Assembly: GCA_947500135.1 (NCBI GenBank)
Contig: CANMQX010000002.1
Coordinates: forward strand, 248,001 to 312,000
Length of the DNA: 64,000 nt
Source of the DNA: an uncultured Paracoccaceae bacterium
Lineage (GTDB): Bacteria; Pseudomonadota; Alphaproteobacteria; Rhodobacterales; Rhodobacteraceae
Reading direction: 5' to 3'
In this document: in pieces, positions 35,490-44,524 of the stretch
How the letters are laid out: the number at the start of each line of letters is the position of its first letter
How positions within the stretch are numbered: position 1 is the first letter of the stretch
Translations under genes and position numbers: made by a program
Notes under the pieces: model-generated
Seen by the model: the letters and a program-made list of their open reading frames with translations, nothing else
Database searches by the model: none
Told to the model about the DNA's origin: nothing

Positions 35490-36111
35490 AAATCACCCGA
35501 ACGTAGTTCTGCGTCTCGCGATATGGCGGCACACCGTTGTAACGCTCCACAGCGCCCGGCCCTGCATTATAAGCCGCCAGGGCCAGCCGCCACGTCCCGA
35601 ACTTGTCAAATTGCTGGCGCAGATAACGCGCGCCACCTTCCAGATTCTGGGCCGGGTTACTGGCATCCACACCCAGCAACCGCGCGGTGGGCGGCATCAG
35701 CTGCGCCAGCCCCATCGCGCCTTTGACGGACCGGGCATTGGGGTTCCAGCCGCTTTCCTGCTGCACAAGGCGCAAAAACAGATCCTCTGGCACGCGGTTC
35801 TTGCGCGCCGCATCGCGGGCCGTGTTCAGGTACTGGCCGCGATAGCTGCCCGTGTAAGCCGGGGTTGATCCGGGTGCCCCAGGCACTTCAACACGTGGCG
35901 GCTGCAATCGAACAGAGTTGTTATATTGCTGCGATGCACGCCCATCCAACACCGACAGCTGGCTTTGAAACAAGGCCGAGCGTGACATCGTCGATACCTG
36001 TTCCTGCGCCATACCCGCAGAGCCCGCGCCTATCAAAGCACCTATGCAAACCGATCCAAAATAGCGCACCTGGCCCAATCCAATTTCCTGTTTCACCCGC
36101 AACCTAGCCAT
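35479..36111 (-). CDS. Lytic transglycosylase (SLT domain)
   Basis: 210 residues. An N-terminal export signal (about residues 15-35, [19 protein letters not shown]) is followed by a low-complexity linker and an SLT family-1 domain (about residues 95-205). Catalytic Glu is in the [11 protein letters not shown] motif, followed by [13 protein letters not shown] and [15 protein letters not shown]. It cleaves peptidoglycan with anhydromuropeptide formation. The start could be the ATG at 36111 or an in-frame GTG at 36147; I prefer the ATG. It is divergent from ssb. Confidence 0.92.
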   Translation of the reverse strand: MARLRVKQEIGLGQVRYFGSVCIGALIGAGSAGMAQEQVSTMSRSALFQSQLSVLDGRASQQYNNSVRLQPPRVEVPGAPGSTPAYTGSYRGQYLNTARDAARKNRVPEDLFLRLVQQESGWNPNARSVKGAMGLAQLMPPTARLLGVDASNPAQNLEGGARYLRQQFDKFGTWRLALAAYNAGPGAVERYNGVPPYRETQNYVRVIWGE

Positions 36112-36209
36112 TTTCAGCCGCGAAACCACCCCCACCGCGTAATTCACTGTTAACCTTGTGTGTCCAGTCTGTCACAAAAGCGCAAAGCAGAATCGCGGGA
36201 GGTGCCAGT

Positions 36210-36722
36210 ATGGCCGGATCAGTGAACAAAGTTATTCTTATCGGAAATCTGGGTGCCGACCCCGAGGTGCGGACATTCCAGAACGGCGGCAAAGTGTGCA
36301 ATCTGCGCATCGCCACATCCGAGAACTGGAAAGACAAAAACACCGGCGAACGGCGCGAAAAAACCGAATGGCATTCGGTGGCAATCTTTCAGGAAGGCCT
36401 CGTGCGGGTCGCAGAGCAATATCTGAAAAAAGGATCCAAGGTTTACATCGAAGGCAAGTTGCAAACCCGCAAATGGCAGGATCAATCCGGTCAGGATCGA
36501 TATTCAACCGAAGTCGTTCTGAACGGCTTTGACGGCACGCTGACCATGCTGGACGGCCGCAGCGAAGGCGGCGGCGGTGGTGGTGGCAACTACGGCGGTG
36601 GTGGCGGTTATAGCGGCGGCGGGGGCAGTTCCTATGGCGGCGGCAACGACGGTGGCTATGGCGGTGGTAGTTCCCAAGGCGGTGGCGGCGGCACCGACAT
36701 GGATGACGAAATCCCGTTCTAA
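36210..36722 (+). CDS. ssb: single-stranded DNA-binding protein
   Basis: 170 residues. The N-terminal OB fold ([19 protein letters not shown] through [14 protein letters not shown], residues about 5-115) binds ssDNA. A Gly-rich, Ser/Tyr-containing linker follows (residues about 118-160), encoded by GGC/GGT-rich DNA at 36568-36695, and the conserved acidic tip is DMDDEIPF, which recruits partner proteins. The ATG at 36210 has GGGAGG seven bases upstream. The frame is open upstream but without a good start. Confidence 0.97.
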   Translation: MAGSVNKVILIGNLGADPEVRTFQNGGKVCNLRIATSENWKDKNTGERREKTEWHSVAIFQEGLVRVAEQYLKKGSKVYIEGKLQTRKWQDQSGQDRYSTEVVLNGFDGTLTMLDGRSEGGGGGGGNYGGGGGYSGGGGSSYGGGNDGGYGGGSSQGGGGGTDMDDEIPF

Positions 36723-36725
36723 ACC

Positions 36726-37040
36726 ATGACCGAACTGGCGCCGGAAGCAAAGATTCTGATCCTGAATGGCGGCATTCTGGCGGTGGCCTATCTGGGCATA
36801 TATCCCAGCTTGGAACAAAAGACGTTGAACCGGATTATGACGATTGACGTGATCCTGTCAGCCATCGCTGTTGGGGTGGCTGGCGCACTTTTCTGGGGTA
36901 GCGGCATCCGCTTCAACATGTTGCTTTTCCAAAGCAACTGGGCAGTGTTCAGCATCCTCACACTGATGATCATGGAAATTCCGCTATTCCTGCGTTTCGC
37001 AGAAAAGCACGATATCGACCTGACCGGCGGGGATTCCTAG
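36726..37040 (+). CDS. Small three-helix membrane protein
   Basis: 104 residues, three predicted helices (about 10-25, 38-58 and 70-90, for example VILSAIAVGVAGALFW) and an acidic C-terminus. It starts 3 bases after the ssb stop, so it is likely co-transcribed. Its last 4 bases overlap the convergent aroB stop. I do not recognise the family; it resembles conserved hypothetical inner-membrane proteins of alphaproteobacteria. No function is implied by position beyond co-expression with ssb. Confidence 0.7.
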   Translation: MTELAPEAKILILNGGILAVAYLGIYPSLEQKTLNRIMTIDVILSAIAVGVAGALFWGSGIRFNMLLFQSNWAVFSILTLMIMEIPLFLRFAEKHDIDLTGGDS

Positions 37041-38152
37041 CGTCCGGCCAGTGCATCCTCCAACACCGACAAAACAGCCTCTGACGGCACGTCGGACGTG
37101 ATAAACGCCTCCCCAATGCCGCGCGCCAGAATAAAGCGCAGCTTGCCATCCAGCACTTTCTTGTCCTGGCTCATCAGACCGAGCAAAGCATCGGCATCGG
37201 GCAGGTCACCGGGGATGTCCGCGATATCCACCTTCATCCCCATGGCGCGCAGATGGGCACGCACGCGGCTCGGGTCTTCCTGGCTGCACAGGCGCAGCCG
37301 GGCCGATAGTTCAAAAGCCAGCGCACAGCCAATGGCGACACCTTCACCATGCAGCAGGCGGTCGGAATAGCCAGTCGCGGCCTCGAGCGCGTGGCAAAAG
37401 GTGTGACCAAGGTTCAAAAGCGCGCGATCGCCCTGCTCTGTCTCGTCCCGCTGCACGATATCCGCCTTCATCTGGCAAGATCGGGTAACGGCCTGCACCC
37501 GCGCATCCATGTCACCTGCCGCCAAGGCAGGCCCATTCTGTTCCAGCCAGTCAAAGAAATCCGCATCACCCAGCAGCCCGTATTTGACCACCTCGCCATA
37601 GCCTGCAAGAAAATCGCGCGGCGTCAGCGTACCCAGCAGCGCCGTATCCGCCAGCACAAGCGATGGCTGATGAAACGCGCCAATCAGGTTCTTGCCCATG
37701 GGCGAATTGATCCCTGTCTTACCCCCGACAGAGCTATCGACCTGCGCCAAAAGGCTGGTTGGAATCTGTACGAACCGAACACCGCGACGCAGCACAGCCG
37801 CAGCGAACCCGGCCAGATCACCGATGACGCCGCCGCCGAAAGCCACAACAATATCGCCACGCTCGACCTTTTGCGCCAGCAGCCATTCAACCGTGCGTTC
37901 CAGCTCAGCCCAGCATTTCGTCGCCTCACCCGGTGGTAATGCCAATGCCTCGGACGTCAGACCCGCCGCAGTCAGCCCTGCCTGCAACGCCTCTAAATGT
38001 AAATCGGCGACGTTCTGATCCGTTACGATACAGATATGTTTGCGCCCACCCCTGGGGGCTAGAAACGCACCAGCCTTCTCCAACAAACCCGGTGCAATTT
38101 CAATATCGTAGGCCCGGCCCGGCAGATCCACATGTACGGTTGCGGCAGTCAT
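37037..38152 (-). CDS. aroB: 3-dehydroquinate synthase
   Basis: A 371-residue NAD- and Zn-dependent enzyme, second step of the shikimate pathway. The nucleotide-binding region VAFGGGVIGDLAGFAAAV, QIPTSLLAQVDSSVGGKTGI and the metal-ligand region GEVVKYGLL / LNLGHTFCHALEA are all present. The frame is open upstream through aroK, but the ATG at 38152 overlaps the aroK stop (TGATG) and gives the normal N-terminus (MTAATVHVDLPGRAYDIEI). The aroK-aroB order is standard. Confidence 0.97.
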   Translation of the reverse strand: MTAATVHVDLPGRAYDIEIAPGLLEKAGAFLAPRGGRKHICIVTDQNVADLHLEALQAGLTAAGLTSEALALPPGEATKCWAELERTVEWLLAQKVERGDIVVAFGGGVIGDLAGFAAAVLRRGVRFVQIPTSLLAQVDSSVGGKTGINSPMGKNLIGAFHQPSLVLADTALLGTLTPRDFLAGYGEVVKYGLLGDADFFDWLEQNGPALAAGDMDARVQAVTRSCQMKADIVQRDETEQGDRALLNLGHTFCHALEAATGYSDRLLHGEGVAIGCALAFELSARLRLCSQEDPSRVRAHLRAMGMKVDIADIPGDLPDADALLGLMSQDKKVLDGKLRFILARGIGEAFITSDVPSEAVLSVLEDALAGR

Positions 38153-38709
38153 CAGCAAGGCTCCAGAATTTTGGGATGGGATTGCAGGACCTCCAGCGCG
38201 CTGGAGGTCGTATCGTCGATAGAGGCATCGCGGCGGATCGCCAGTCGCAAACCGGCCTTTGCGTAAACAGGTTTGCGGGTTTGAAAAATCTCGGCCAGCG
38301 TGGCCTTGGGGTTCGCGGTGCGCAGCAAAGGGCGCGTGTCCTTGTGGCGCACCCGCGCCCATAGCGTTTCCAGATCAGCATCCAGCCACAGCGCGATCCC
38401 CATTTCGGCAATGGCATCACGATTGGCTTCCGCCAGAAAGGCACCACCACCGGTGGACACCACGCTTGGCGGGCCAGACAACAAACGGCGCAGCACCTCG
38501 GCCTCGCGCTTGCGAAAAAACGCCTCACCATCGCGTGCGAAAATCTCGGCAATTGTCAGGGCGGCAGCCTCCTCGATGGCACTATCGCTATCCACAAAAT
38601 CAACGCCTAAACGTGCGGCCAAGGCACGCCCAATCGCCGTTTTTCCCGACCCCATCATGCCCACCAAAACCACCGTGCGGTGCAGCTGGTATCCCGCCCG
38701 ATCCGTCAT
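38152..38709 (-). CDS. aroK: shikimate kinase
   Basis: 185 residues, phosphorylating shikimate with ATP. The P-loop is GMMGSGKT (17-24), the shikimate-binding Asp region is VDFVDSDSAIEEAA, and VVSTGGGAFL is the second substrate motif. The ATG at 38709 has GCAGGAGG nine bases upstream, preferred over a TTG 33 bases earlier. Coupled to aroB by a TGATG overlap. Confidence 0.96.
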   Translation of the reverse strand: MTDRAGYQLHRTVVLVGMMGSGKTAIGRALAARLGVDFVDSDSAIEEAAALTIAEIFARDGEAFFRKREAEVLRRLLSGPPSVVSTGGGAFLAEANRDAIAEMGIALWLDADLETLWARVRHKDTRPLLRTANPKATLAEIFQTRKPVYAKAGLRLAIRRDASIDDTTSSALEVLQSHPKILEPC

Positions 38710-38862
38710 TTGCCGCGCCCTCCTGCCCAAGGCCGTTTGCAACCTCGCGAAAAATTAGTGAATGAATGCCGTGATCTTGCGGAAAAGACCATATATAAAC
38801 ACCTTCACAAGTGGCACTTAGACCACATATTCGAGGCAGTTACACGAAACGAGGTGCGGGCA

Positions 38863-39015
38863 ATGTGGCGATTGATTAAGACATTGGTGTTTTTGATCAT
38901 CCTGGCTGGTGCGGGGCTGATCGCCTACGCTTATATTGGCCCGATCTTTTTTCCGGCTGATTTTGCGGCCCCAACCCAAGAGGTAACGCAACCTGTCACG
39001 CTTGATACAAATTAA
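38863..39015 (+). CDS. 50-residue single-pass membrane protein
   Basis: A short frame with ATG at 38863, GAGGTG seven bases upstream. The product (MWRLIKTLVFLIILAGAGLI...) has one hydrophobic helix at about residues 5-25 and a polar tail rich in Thr/Gln. It could be a membrane miniprotein or a lipidless exported peptide. Its 3' end overlaps the next gene by 14 bases, so they are probably coupled. It is not a family I know. Confidence 0.6.
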   Translation: MWRLIKTLVFLIILAGAGLIAYAYIGPIFFPADFAAPTQEVTQPVTLDTN

Positions 39016-40522
39016 GCCCGGGCCGCTTTGCGGTCTGCTATGCGTCTTGGCGGCGCCTGTGATGGCACAGGATGGTGTGGCACCGCTATCGGCTATCGAT
39101 TGGCTGTCGCAAAGCATCGAACCCGCCAAGCTGGCCGAACCGCCTGTGGCAAACGGCATTCGCACGCCCGTTGTAACGGTGACCCCGCTGGATGGACCAT
39201 CCAAGGATCCAATCGGGTTGCTGCCTGCAAATGTGACCGGCCTGCCGCCATCCATCTGGTCGGCAAGTGATGAGGCGACGCTGGTCGACTTGGTCCGTGC
39301 CGAACGGGTTGAAACGCTACCGGCGATTCAGGAATTCCTACGTGTGCTGATGTTGGCAGAGGCTGATCCACCATTAGGCGCAGGCCCTGACGGCGCTCTA
39401 TTTGTCGCGCGGGTGGACAAGCTGTTGGACCTTGGCGCATTGGAACAGGCCAAATCCCTGATCGAGGCCGCAGAGCCCGACACAGCCCCCCTTTTCAGGC
39501 GGTGGTTCGACGTGGCCCTACTTACTGGGACAGAGGATGAAGCCTGTGATGTGGTTAAATCTACTCCGTCCATTGCACCAACGTATTCGGCGCGAATCTT
39601 TTGTCTTGCGCGCAATGGTGACTGGAACGCCGCCGCGCTGACGCTGAATACACACCGGGTTTTGGGTGATATCAGCGAGGCCGAAGAGGCGCTGATCTCC
39701 CGCTTCCTTGACCCTGAACTTTTTGAAGGCGAACCACCGCTGGACCCGCCCGCCCGTGTCAGCCCGCTGATGTTCCGCATGCACGAGGCGGTTGGAGAAC
39801 CACTAATCACCGCCAATCTGCCGCTGGCCTTTTCCCATGCAGACTTGCGCACAACAACCGCCTGGAAATCCCAGATCGAAGCGGCAGAGCGGCTGGCGCG
39901 CCATGGTGCCGTTTCCGAAAATGTGTTGCAGCGCATCTATACCGCCCGCACACCTGCCGCATCCGGCGGTGTCTGGGATCGGGCCGATGCGATCCAGCGA
40001 TTTGATGTGGCCTTGCAGGCCCGTGATCCAAGGGCGCTATCGCGCGCCCTGCCCGACGCCTGGGATGCAGCACAAGAGGCCCGTGCCGAGGTGCCATTCG
40101 CGAAACTTTACGGGGCCGCGTTGCAGGATATCCCGCTTAGCGGTGACGCGGCTGACATTGCATTTCAAGTCGGGCTTTTGTCACCAGCTTACGAAACTGT
40201 CGCGCTGAACACGCAAGGGCAAGACCCGTTCCTGATCGCACTCGCCCGCGGTGTCCCACAAGAAGTGCGCGTTACGACACCCCGGTCGCTCGCGATCCAA
40301 TCCGCCTTCAACGGCACGCCAACGCCGGATGATCTGCAAACCCTGGTTGATGATGGCAAGCTGGGTGAGGCGCTGTTAAGGGCCGTTGCCCTCTTTCATC
40401 AGGGGTATTCTGGTGATGCAGGGTCACTGACTGACGCACTGGCGCTGTTCCGTGCTGTGGGGCTGGAGGATGTCGCCCGGCGTGCCGCCCTGCAATTGAT
40501 GATCCTGGACCGGGCCACATGA
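39002..40522 (+). CDS. Exported 506-residue protein, function unknown
   Basis: The frame starts at TTG 39002, inside the 50-residue gene. Its N-terminus forms a signal peptide (MIQIKPGPLCGLLCVLAAPVMA). No in-frame ATG would preserve that signal, so the TTG is the best start. The rest is Ala/Leu/Glu/Asp-rich and helical (ALFVARVDKLLDLGALEQAK, later GKLGEALLRAVALFHQG), resembling TPR-like solenoids, with no membrane span. The function is unrecognised. The stop overlaps the xerD start by ATGA. This small-protein / exported-protein / xerD order may be a conserved lineage arrangement, which I cannot check. Confidence 0.7.
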   Translation: MIQIKPGPLCGLLCVLAAPVMAQDGVAPLSAIDWLSQSIEPAKLAEPPVANGIRTPVVTVTPLDGPSKDPIGLLPANVTGLPPSIWSASDEATLVDLVRAERVETLPAIQEFLRVLMLAEADPPLGAGPDGALFVARVDKLLDLGALEQAKSLIEAAEPDTAPLFRRWFDVALLTGTEDEACDVVKSTPSIAPTYSARIFCLARNGDWNAAALTLNTHRVLGDISEAEEALISRFLDPELFEGEPPLDPPARVSPLMFRMHEAVGEPLITANLPLAFSHADLRTTTAWKSQIEAAERLARHGAVSENVLQRIYTARTPAASGGVWDRADAIQRFDVALQARDPRALSRALPDAWDAAQEARAEVPFAKLYGAALQDIPLSGDAADIAFQVGLLSPAYETVALNTQGQDPFLIALARGVPQEVRVTTPRSLAIQSAFNGTPTPDDLQTLVDDGKLGEALLRAVALFHQGYSGDAGSLTDALALFRAVGLEDVARRAALQLMILDRAT

Positions 40523-41451
40523 GTGCCGCAGACCACCCCATGGCCCGCTGGGTACAGGTATTTCTTGAGGCGCAAGCCGCCGAACTGGACGCCGCGACCA
40601 ATACACAATTCGCCTATGCACGCGACCTGCAGAATTTTGCCCTTTGGCTGGCCGATAAGTCACTACATTATGCCACGGCAAATCGTGATCATATCGAAAG
40701 CTATCTGATCACATGCGAGGCCGAAGGGTTGGCCAAATCAACACGCGCCAGACGGCTGTCTGCCATCAAGCAGCTTTACCGTTTCGCGTTTGAGGAAGGT
40801 TGGCGCGACGATAACCCTGCGATCCAGATCAAGGGGCCGGGCCGCGCCAAACGGTTACCCAAAACACTTGAGATTGCGGAAGTGGACCAATTGCTGGAAG
40901 CCGCGCGCAACAGCAAACGCGACGCGCTGCGCAATACATGCCTGATGGAACTGCTTTATGCCACAGGCATGCGGGTGACTGAATTGGTCAGCCTGCCTGT
41001 CTCTGCCGCACGGGGCGATCCGCGCATGCTGCTGGTGCGCGGCAAAGGCGGCAAGGAACGGCTTGTGCCATTGTCACCCCCTGCCCGCGCGGCCCTCGCC
41101 ACCTATCTGACCGAGCGGGATGCGGATGAAGATGCCGCGCGCCAAAAAGGCAAACCGCCGTCGAAATTCCTGTTCCCATCGCGCGGGGCAGCAGGGCACA
41201 TGACGCGGCAGCGGTTCTTTTTGCTGATCAAGGAATTCGCCGTCGCGGGCGGCGTGTCACCGGGCAAGGTGACACCACACACATTGCGCCACGCCTTTGC
41301 CACGCATCTTTTGGCAGGCGGTGCTGATCTACGATCAATCCAGACCATGTTGGGTCATGCTGACGTGGCCACCACGGAAATCTACACCCATGTGCTAGAT
41401 GCCCGGCTCAAGGAACTGGTTTTGGAACATCACCCATTGGCAAAGCCTTGA
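40519..41451 (+). CDS. xerD: tyrosine recombinase XerD (site-specific)
   Basis: 310 residues. A SAM-like N-terminal core-binding domain (about 5-100) precedes a catalytic domain with the full set Arg152 (TGMRVTEL), Lys176 (RGKGG), His254 and Arg257 (HTLRHAF), His280 (LGHADV) and nucleophile Tyr289 (EIYTHV). With XerC it resolves chromosome dimers at dif during division. XerC versus XerD cannot be settled absolutely by eye; XerD is preferred from the overall pattern. The ATG overlaps the upstream stop. It is not flanked by integrase-type att repeats. Confidence 0.92.
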   Translation: MSAADHPMARWVQVFLEAQAAELDAATNTQFAYARDLQNFALWLADKSLHYATANRDHIESYLITCEAEGLAKSTRARRLSAIKQLYRFAFEEGWRDDNPAIQIKGPGRAKRLPKTLEIAEVDQLLEAARNSKRDALRNTCLMELLYATGMRVTELVSLPVSAARGDPRMLLVRGKGGKERLVPLSPPARAALATYLTERDADEDAARQKGKPPSKFLFPSRGAAGHMTRQRFFLLIKEFAVAGGVSPGKVTPHTLRHAFATHLLAGGADLRSIQTMLGHADVATTEIYTHVLDARLKELVLEHHPLAKP

Positions 41452-41503
41452 AGCCTGCCCGCGCACACCCCATAAATACATCGTCTTTATGTGAAAGCCT
41501 CTG

Positions 41504-42799
41504 ATGGAACCTACGATCTCTGACGCTGCCTTTTGGATCACGGCTGGCGCCATTCTTGTTTTGCTTGTGCTGTCGGGGTTCTTCTCTGGCTCTGAAACGG
41601 CATTGACTGCGGCGTCACGCGGCAAGTTGCGGACGGCCGCCGATAAAGGGTCCAAAGGCGCCGAACGTGCCTTGAAAATTACCGAAGATAACGAGCGACT
41701 GATTGGGTCGGTCCTGTTGGGCAATAACGTGGTCAACATTCTGGCCACGTCGCTGGCGACGGCGGTGCTGACACAGCTTTTTGGACAAAACGGGGTGGCG
41801 GCGGCCACACTGATCATGACCCTGCTGGTGCTGATCTTTGCGGAGGTGCTGCCAAAAACCTTTGCGATCACCTACCCCGAAACTGTGGCGTCAACGGTTG
41901 CAGCCCCTATCGGGTTGGTGGTCAAGGTGTTTGCGCCCATCGTAACCGCCGTGCGCTATCTGGTGCGCGGTGTGCTGTTCCTTTTTGGTGTCCGCACTGA
42001 CCCCGATAGCCATATCCTCGCCGTGCGCGAAGAAATCGCCGGGGCGTTGTCGCTGGGCCATTCTGAAGGGATCGTTGAAAAGGAGGATCGGGACCGCATC
42101 CTTGGCGCGCTCGACCTCAATGACCGCACGGTTGAAGAAGTCATGCTGCACCGGTCAGGGATCGAAATGATCGATGCGTCGATGACACCAGAGGATATTC
42201 TAGCCCAAATCCTGACCAGCCCGCATACCCGCCTGCCCCTGTTCAGGGACGATCAGGAAAACATCATCGGGGTGATCCACGCCAAGGACCTGTTGCGCGC
42301 GATGCATAAACTGCTGGCGGGCGGTAACGCCAAAGGGCTGGCCGCCTTTGATGTGACCAAGGTCGCGATGGAACCATACTTCGTGCCTGAAACCACAACG
42401 CTTGACGATCAGATGCGCAATTTCCTCAAGCGCAAGACGCATTTTGCGCTGGTGGTTGATGAATATGGCGGGCTGCAAGGGCTCATCACGCTGGAAGATA
42501 TCTTGGAAGAGATAGTGGGTGAGATCGCCGATGAATTCGATGATGACGCCGCCGACCAGATATCACCGACCAGCGATGGGGCGTATGTGGTCGATGGCGG
42601 CATGACGATCCGCGACTTGAACCGCGCGCATGACTGGAACCTGCCAGATGACGAAGCCAACACCGTCGCCGGTGTGGTTATTCATGAGGCGCAGATGATA
42701 CCAGTCGAAGGCCAGGTGTTTTCCTTCCACGGCTTCCGGTTCGAAGTCGTTGATAAGGACCAGAACCGGATTGCGACCCTGAAAATCCGCAAGCTCTGA
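41504..42799 (+). CDS. HlyC/CorC-type protein with CNNM and CBS domains
   Basis: 431 residues. An N-terminal CNNM/DUF21 membrane domain (three to four helices, starting FWITAGAILVLLVLSGFFSG with the SGSETAL motif) is followed by two CBS domains (from about residue 205; LPLFRDDQENIIGVIHAKDL) and a C-terminal CorC_HlyC domain (DGAYVVDGGMTIRDLNRAHD). These proteins are implicated in Mg2+/Co2+ efflux or resistance. The hemolysin name is historical. It is monocistronic after xerD and convergent with the GNAT gene. Confidence 0.92.
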   Translation: MEPTISDAAFWITAGAILVLLVLSGFFSGSETALTAASRGKLRTAADKGSKGAERALKITEDNERLIGSVLLGNNVVNILATSLATAVLTQLFGQNGVAAATLIMTLLVLIFAEVLPKTFAITYPETVASTVAAPIGLVVKVFAPIVTAVRYLVRGVLFLFGVRTDPDSHILAVREEIAGALSLGHSEGIVEKEDRDRILGALDLNDRTVEEVMLHRSGIEMIDASMTPEDILAQILTSPHTRLPLFRDDQENIIGVIHAKDLLRAMHKLLAGGNAKGLAAFDVTKVAMEPYFVPETTTLDDQMRNFLKRKTHFALVVDEYGGLQGLITLEDILEEIVGEIADEFDDDAADQISPTSDGAYVVDGGMTIRDLNRAHDWNLPDDEANTVAGVVIHEAQMIPVEGQVFSFHGFRFEVVDKDQNRIATLKIRKL

Positions 42800-42816
42800 T
42801 ATTCAGCCTGCTGCTA

Positions 42817-43320
42817 TCAGCTGCGCGCGGCGGAATCTCTGGCCAACATGGGCAAGATCAATCCCCATGGCGTTTTCTGCGGTGGTCCCGACGGCGCGAA
42901 ATCCAGTTTCTTATAAACGGCAATCGCTCGTGCGTTATCTGGATGCGGATCGGTCGCGATCACGGGTGCCCCTGCTTCAAAGAGAGCTTGTATTCTTGCG
43001 CCGATGAACGCGGATCCATGCCCAACGCTGACCATTTCGGGATCGCCGATATATTGGTCAATGCCGCGCGCGCCCTTTGGAAGACCGGCAAAGTGATGAT
43101 CCTCCCAGCCGTGAACGGTATAGTCCTGCATGAACGCAAATGGCCGTTCGGCAATCGAGACGATCCAGCGTGCGACACGCGGGTCGGCGAGATCTGTTGC
43201 ATCATAGGGTTCGTCAGCGTCCCACCATTCGCGAACGTGCGGATGCGATTGCCATTCCTTGAGCAAGGCGAGGTCGTCCAGCGTCGCCTTGCGAAAAACA
43301 TATTGATTGGGCGTCATCAT
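42817..43320 (-). CDS. GNAT acetyltransferase (AAC(6')/siderophore-acetylase-like subgroup)
   Basis: 167 residues. An N-terminal GNAT strand (VFRKATLDDLALLKEWQSHP) is followed by PHVREWW, IDQYIGDPEM, the acetyl-CoA loop region GHGSAFIGARI and a C-terminal DPHPDNARAIAVYKKLDF. The VREWW/GIDQYIG pattern places it with the AAC(6')-like and IucB-like GNATs. A resistance role cannot be claimed from sequence alone. Two adjacent ATGs (43320 and 43317) start it. It is convergent with the CorC gene. Confidence 0.82.
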   Translation of the reverse strand: MMTPNQYVFRKATLDDLALLKEWQSHPHVREWWDADEPYDATDLADPRVARWIVSIAERPFAFMQDYTVHGWEDHHFAGLPKGARGIDQYIGDPEMVSVGHGSAFIGARIQALFEAGAPVIATDPHPDNARAIAVYKKLDFAPSGPPQKTPWGLILPMLARDSAARS

Positions 43321-43418
43321 GTGAGCAGTCTAGCAGATCACCCGCAGATCAATACCGGTTCGAACCAAGAAGTCACTGCATCCCGGTCGTGAATCTGGAC
43401 CGCGCTTTGACGCGCGCA

Positions 43419-44510
43419 TCACCGATAGTAGAGCGATTGACCGTTATGGAAGACCTGCACTTTGGACGGATCGGCAGCCATGCGGACGGATTTACCGCGT
43501 AAATCTGCGTGGATACCGGGCAGTTTTCCGATGATCGCATCATTATCGGCCACCTTGTCGAAATAGAGCAATGTGACTTCGCCCAGTGCTTCGGTGATGT
43601 TCACCTTGCCCTCAAAGGCGTATTCGTCACCGGTGGTTTCAACCATGTCCTCGGGGCGAATACCGATATTCACCTTCAGGCCCTTATCCGCTGCCTGCGT
43701 GGGCACGGCGGACCTTGCCACCCCACCACCATTCAGCTTGATGGTGGTCTGTTCACCGGTTTCAACAATTTCACCGCTTAACAAATTCATGGCCGGTGAA
43801 CCGATGAACTGGGCCACGAATTCATTTTCGGGACGTTCATAAAGCTCCAACGGTGACCCCACTTGCGCGATGCCTTTATTGGCCAGAACCACAATGCGGC
43901 TGGCCAACGTCATCGCCTCGACCTGATCGTGGGTAACGTAAATCATCGTGCTTTCGGGCATCGATTCCTTGAGCTGCGCAATCTCAATCCGCGTGGCGAC
44001 ACGCAATGCCGCATCAAGGTTCGAAAGTGGCTCATCAAACAGATAGACTTTGGGGTCGCGCACGATCGAGCGGCCAATGGCAACTCGCTGACGCTGACCA
44101 CCTGACAAAGCCTTTGGCAGTCGGTCCAGATATTCATCCAATTGCAGGATCGTGGCGGCACGGTTAACCGCCTCGTCAATTTCCTTGGGTGACTTCTTGG
44201 CCAGTTTCAGCGCAAATGACATGTTGTCACGCACCGTCATATGCGGATAAAGCGCATAGGACTGGAACACCATAGCGATGCCGCGCTGTGCCGGTGGGAC
44301 GTCATTCACCAGTTGCCCGTCAATTTCCAACGTACCGCCGGTAATCTTTTCAAGGCCCGCGATCATCCGCAGCAGCGTGGATTTCCCACAGCCTGATGGA
44401 CCAACAAACACGATCAGCTCGCCCTGTTTGATATCCAGATTGATGTTTCTAAGTACATCCACCGTGCCACCATAGGTCTTGGCGACATCCACCAGTTTCA
44501 GATCAGCCAT
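43419..44510 (-). CDS. aglK: ABC ATP-binding protein of the alpha-glucoside importer
   Basis: 363 residues, a MalK/UgpC-type ATPase. Walker [19 protein letters not shown], signature [16 protein letters not shown], Walker [14 protein letters not shown], switch His in YVTHDQVEA, and a C-terminal OB-type regulatory domain (about 240-363). It is the last gene of aglE-F-G-A-K; the ATG has GGGAG seven bases upstream. Subunits of this type sometimes serve several carbohydrate importers, but location ties it to agl. Confidence 0.93.
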   Translation of the reverse strand: MADLKLVDVAKTYGGTVDVLRNINLDIKQGELIVFVGPSGCGKSTLLRMIAGLEKITGGTLEIDGQLVNDVPPAQRGIAMVFQSYALYPHMTVRDNMSFALKLAKKSPKEIDEAVNRAATILQLDEYLDRLPKALSGGQRQRVAIGRSIVRDPKVYLFDEPLSNLDAALRVATRIEIAQLKESMPESTMIYVTHDQVEAMTLASRIVVLANKGIAQVGSPLELYERPENEFVAQFIGSPAMNLLSGEIVETGEQTTIKLNGGGVARSAVPTQAADKGLKVNIGIRPEDMVETTGDEYAFEGKVNITEALGEVTLLYFDKVADNDAIIGKLPGIHADLRGKSVRMAADPSKVQVFHNGQSLYYR

Positions 44511-44524
44511 GTCTCACTCCCCTT

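Noticed and set aside
36568-36695. GGC/GGT-rich repetitive DNA
   Set aside because: It encodes the normal Gly-rich linker of SSB and needs no separate repeat annotation.
40519-41451. Integrase of a mobile element
   Set aside because: The sequence and overlap fit chromosomal XerD, and no att repeats, tRNA target or phage genes flank it.
42817-43320. Aminoglycoside resistance gene
   Set aside because: The subgroup resemblance is real but substrate specificity of GNAT proteins cannot be read from this sequence, so I call only the family.
43357-43366. GGTTCGAACC palindrome, similar to a tRNA T-arm
   Set aside because: No acceptor, D or anticodon arm is found around it, so it is not a tRNA and probably not an att remnant.
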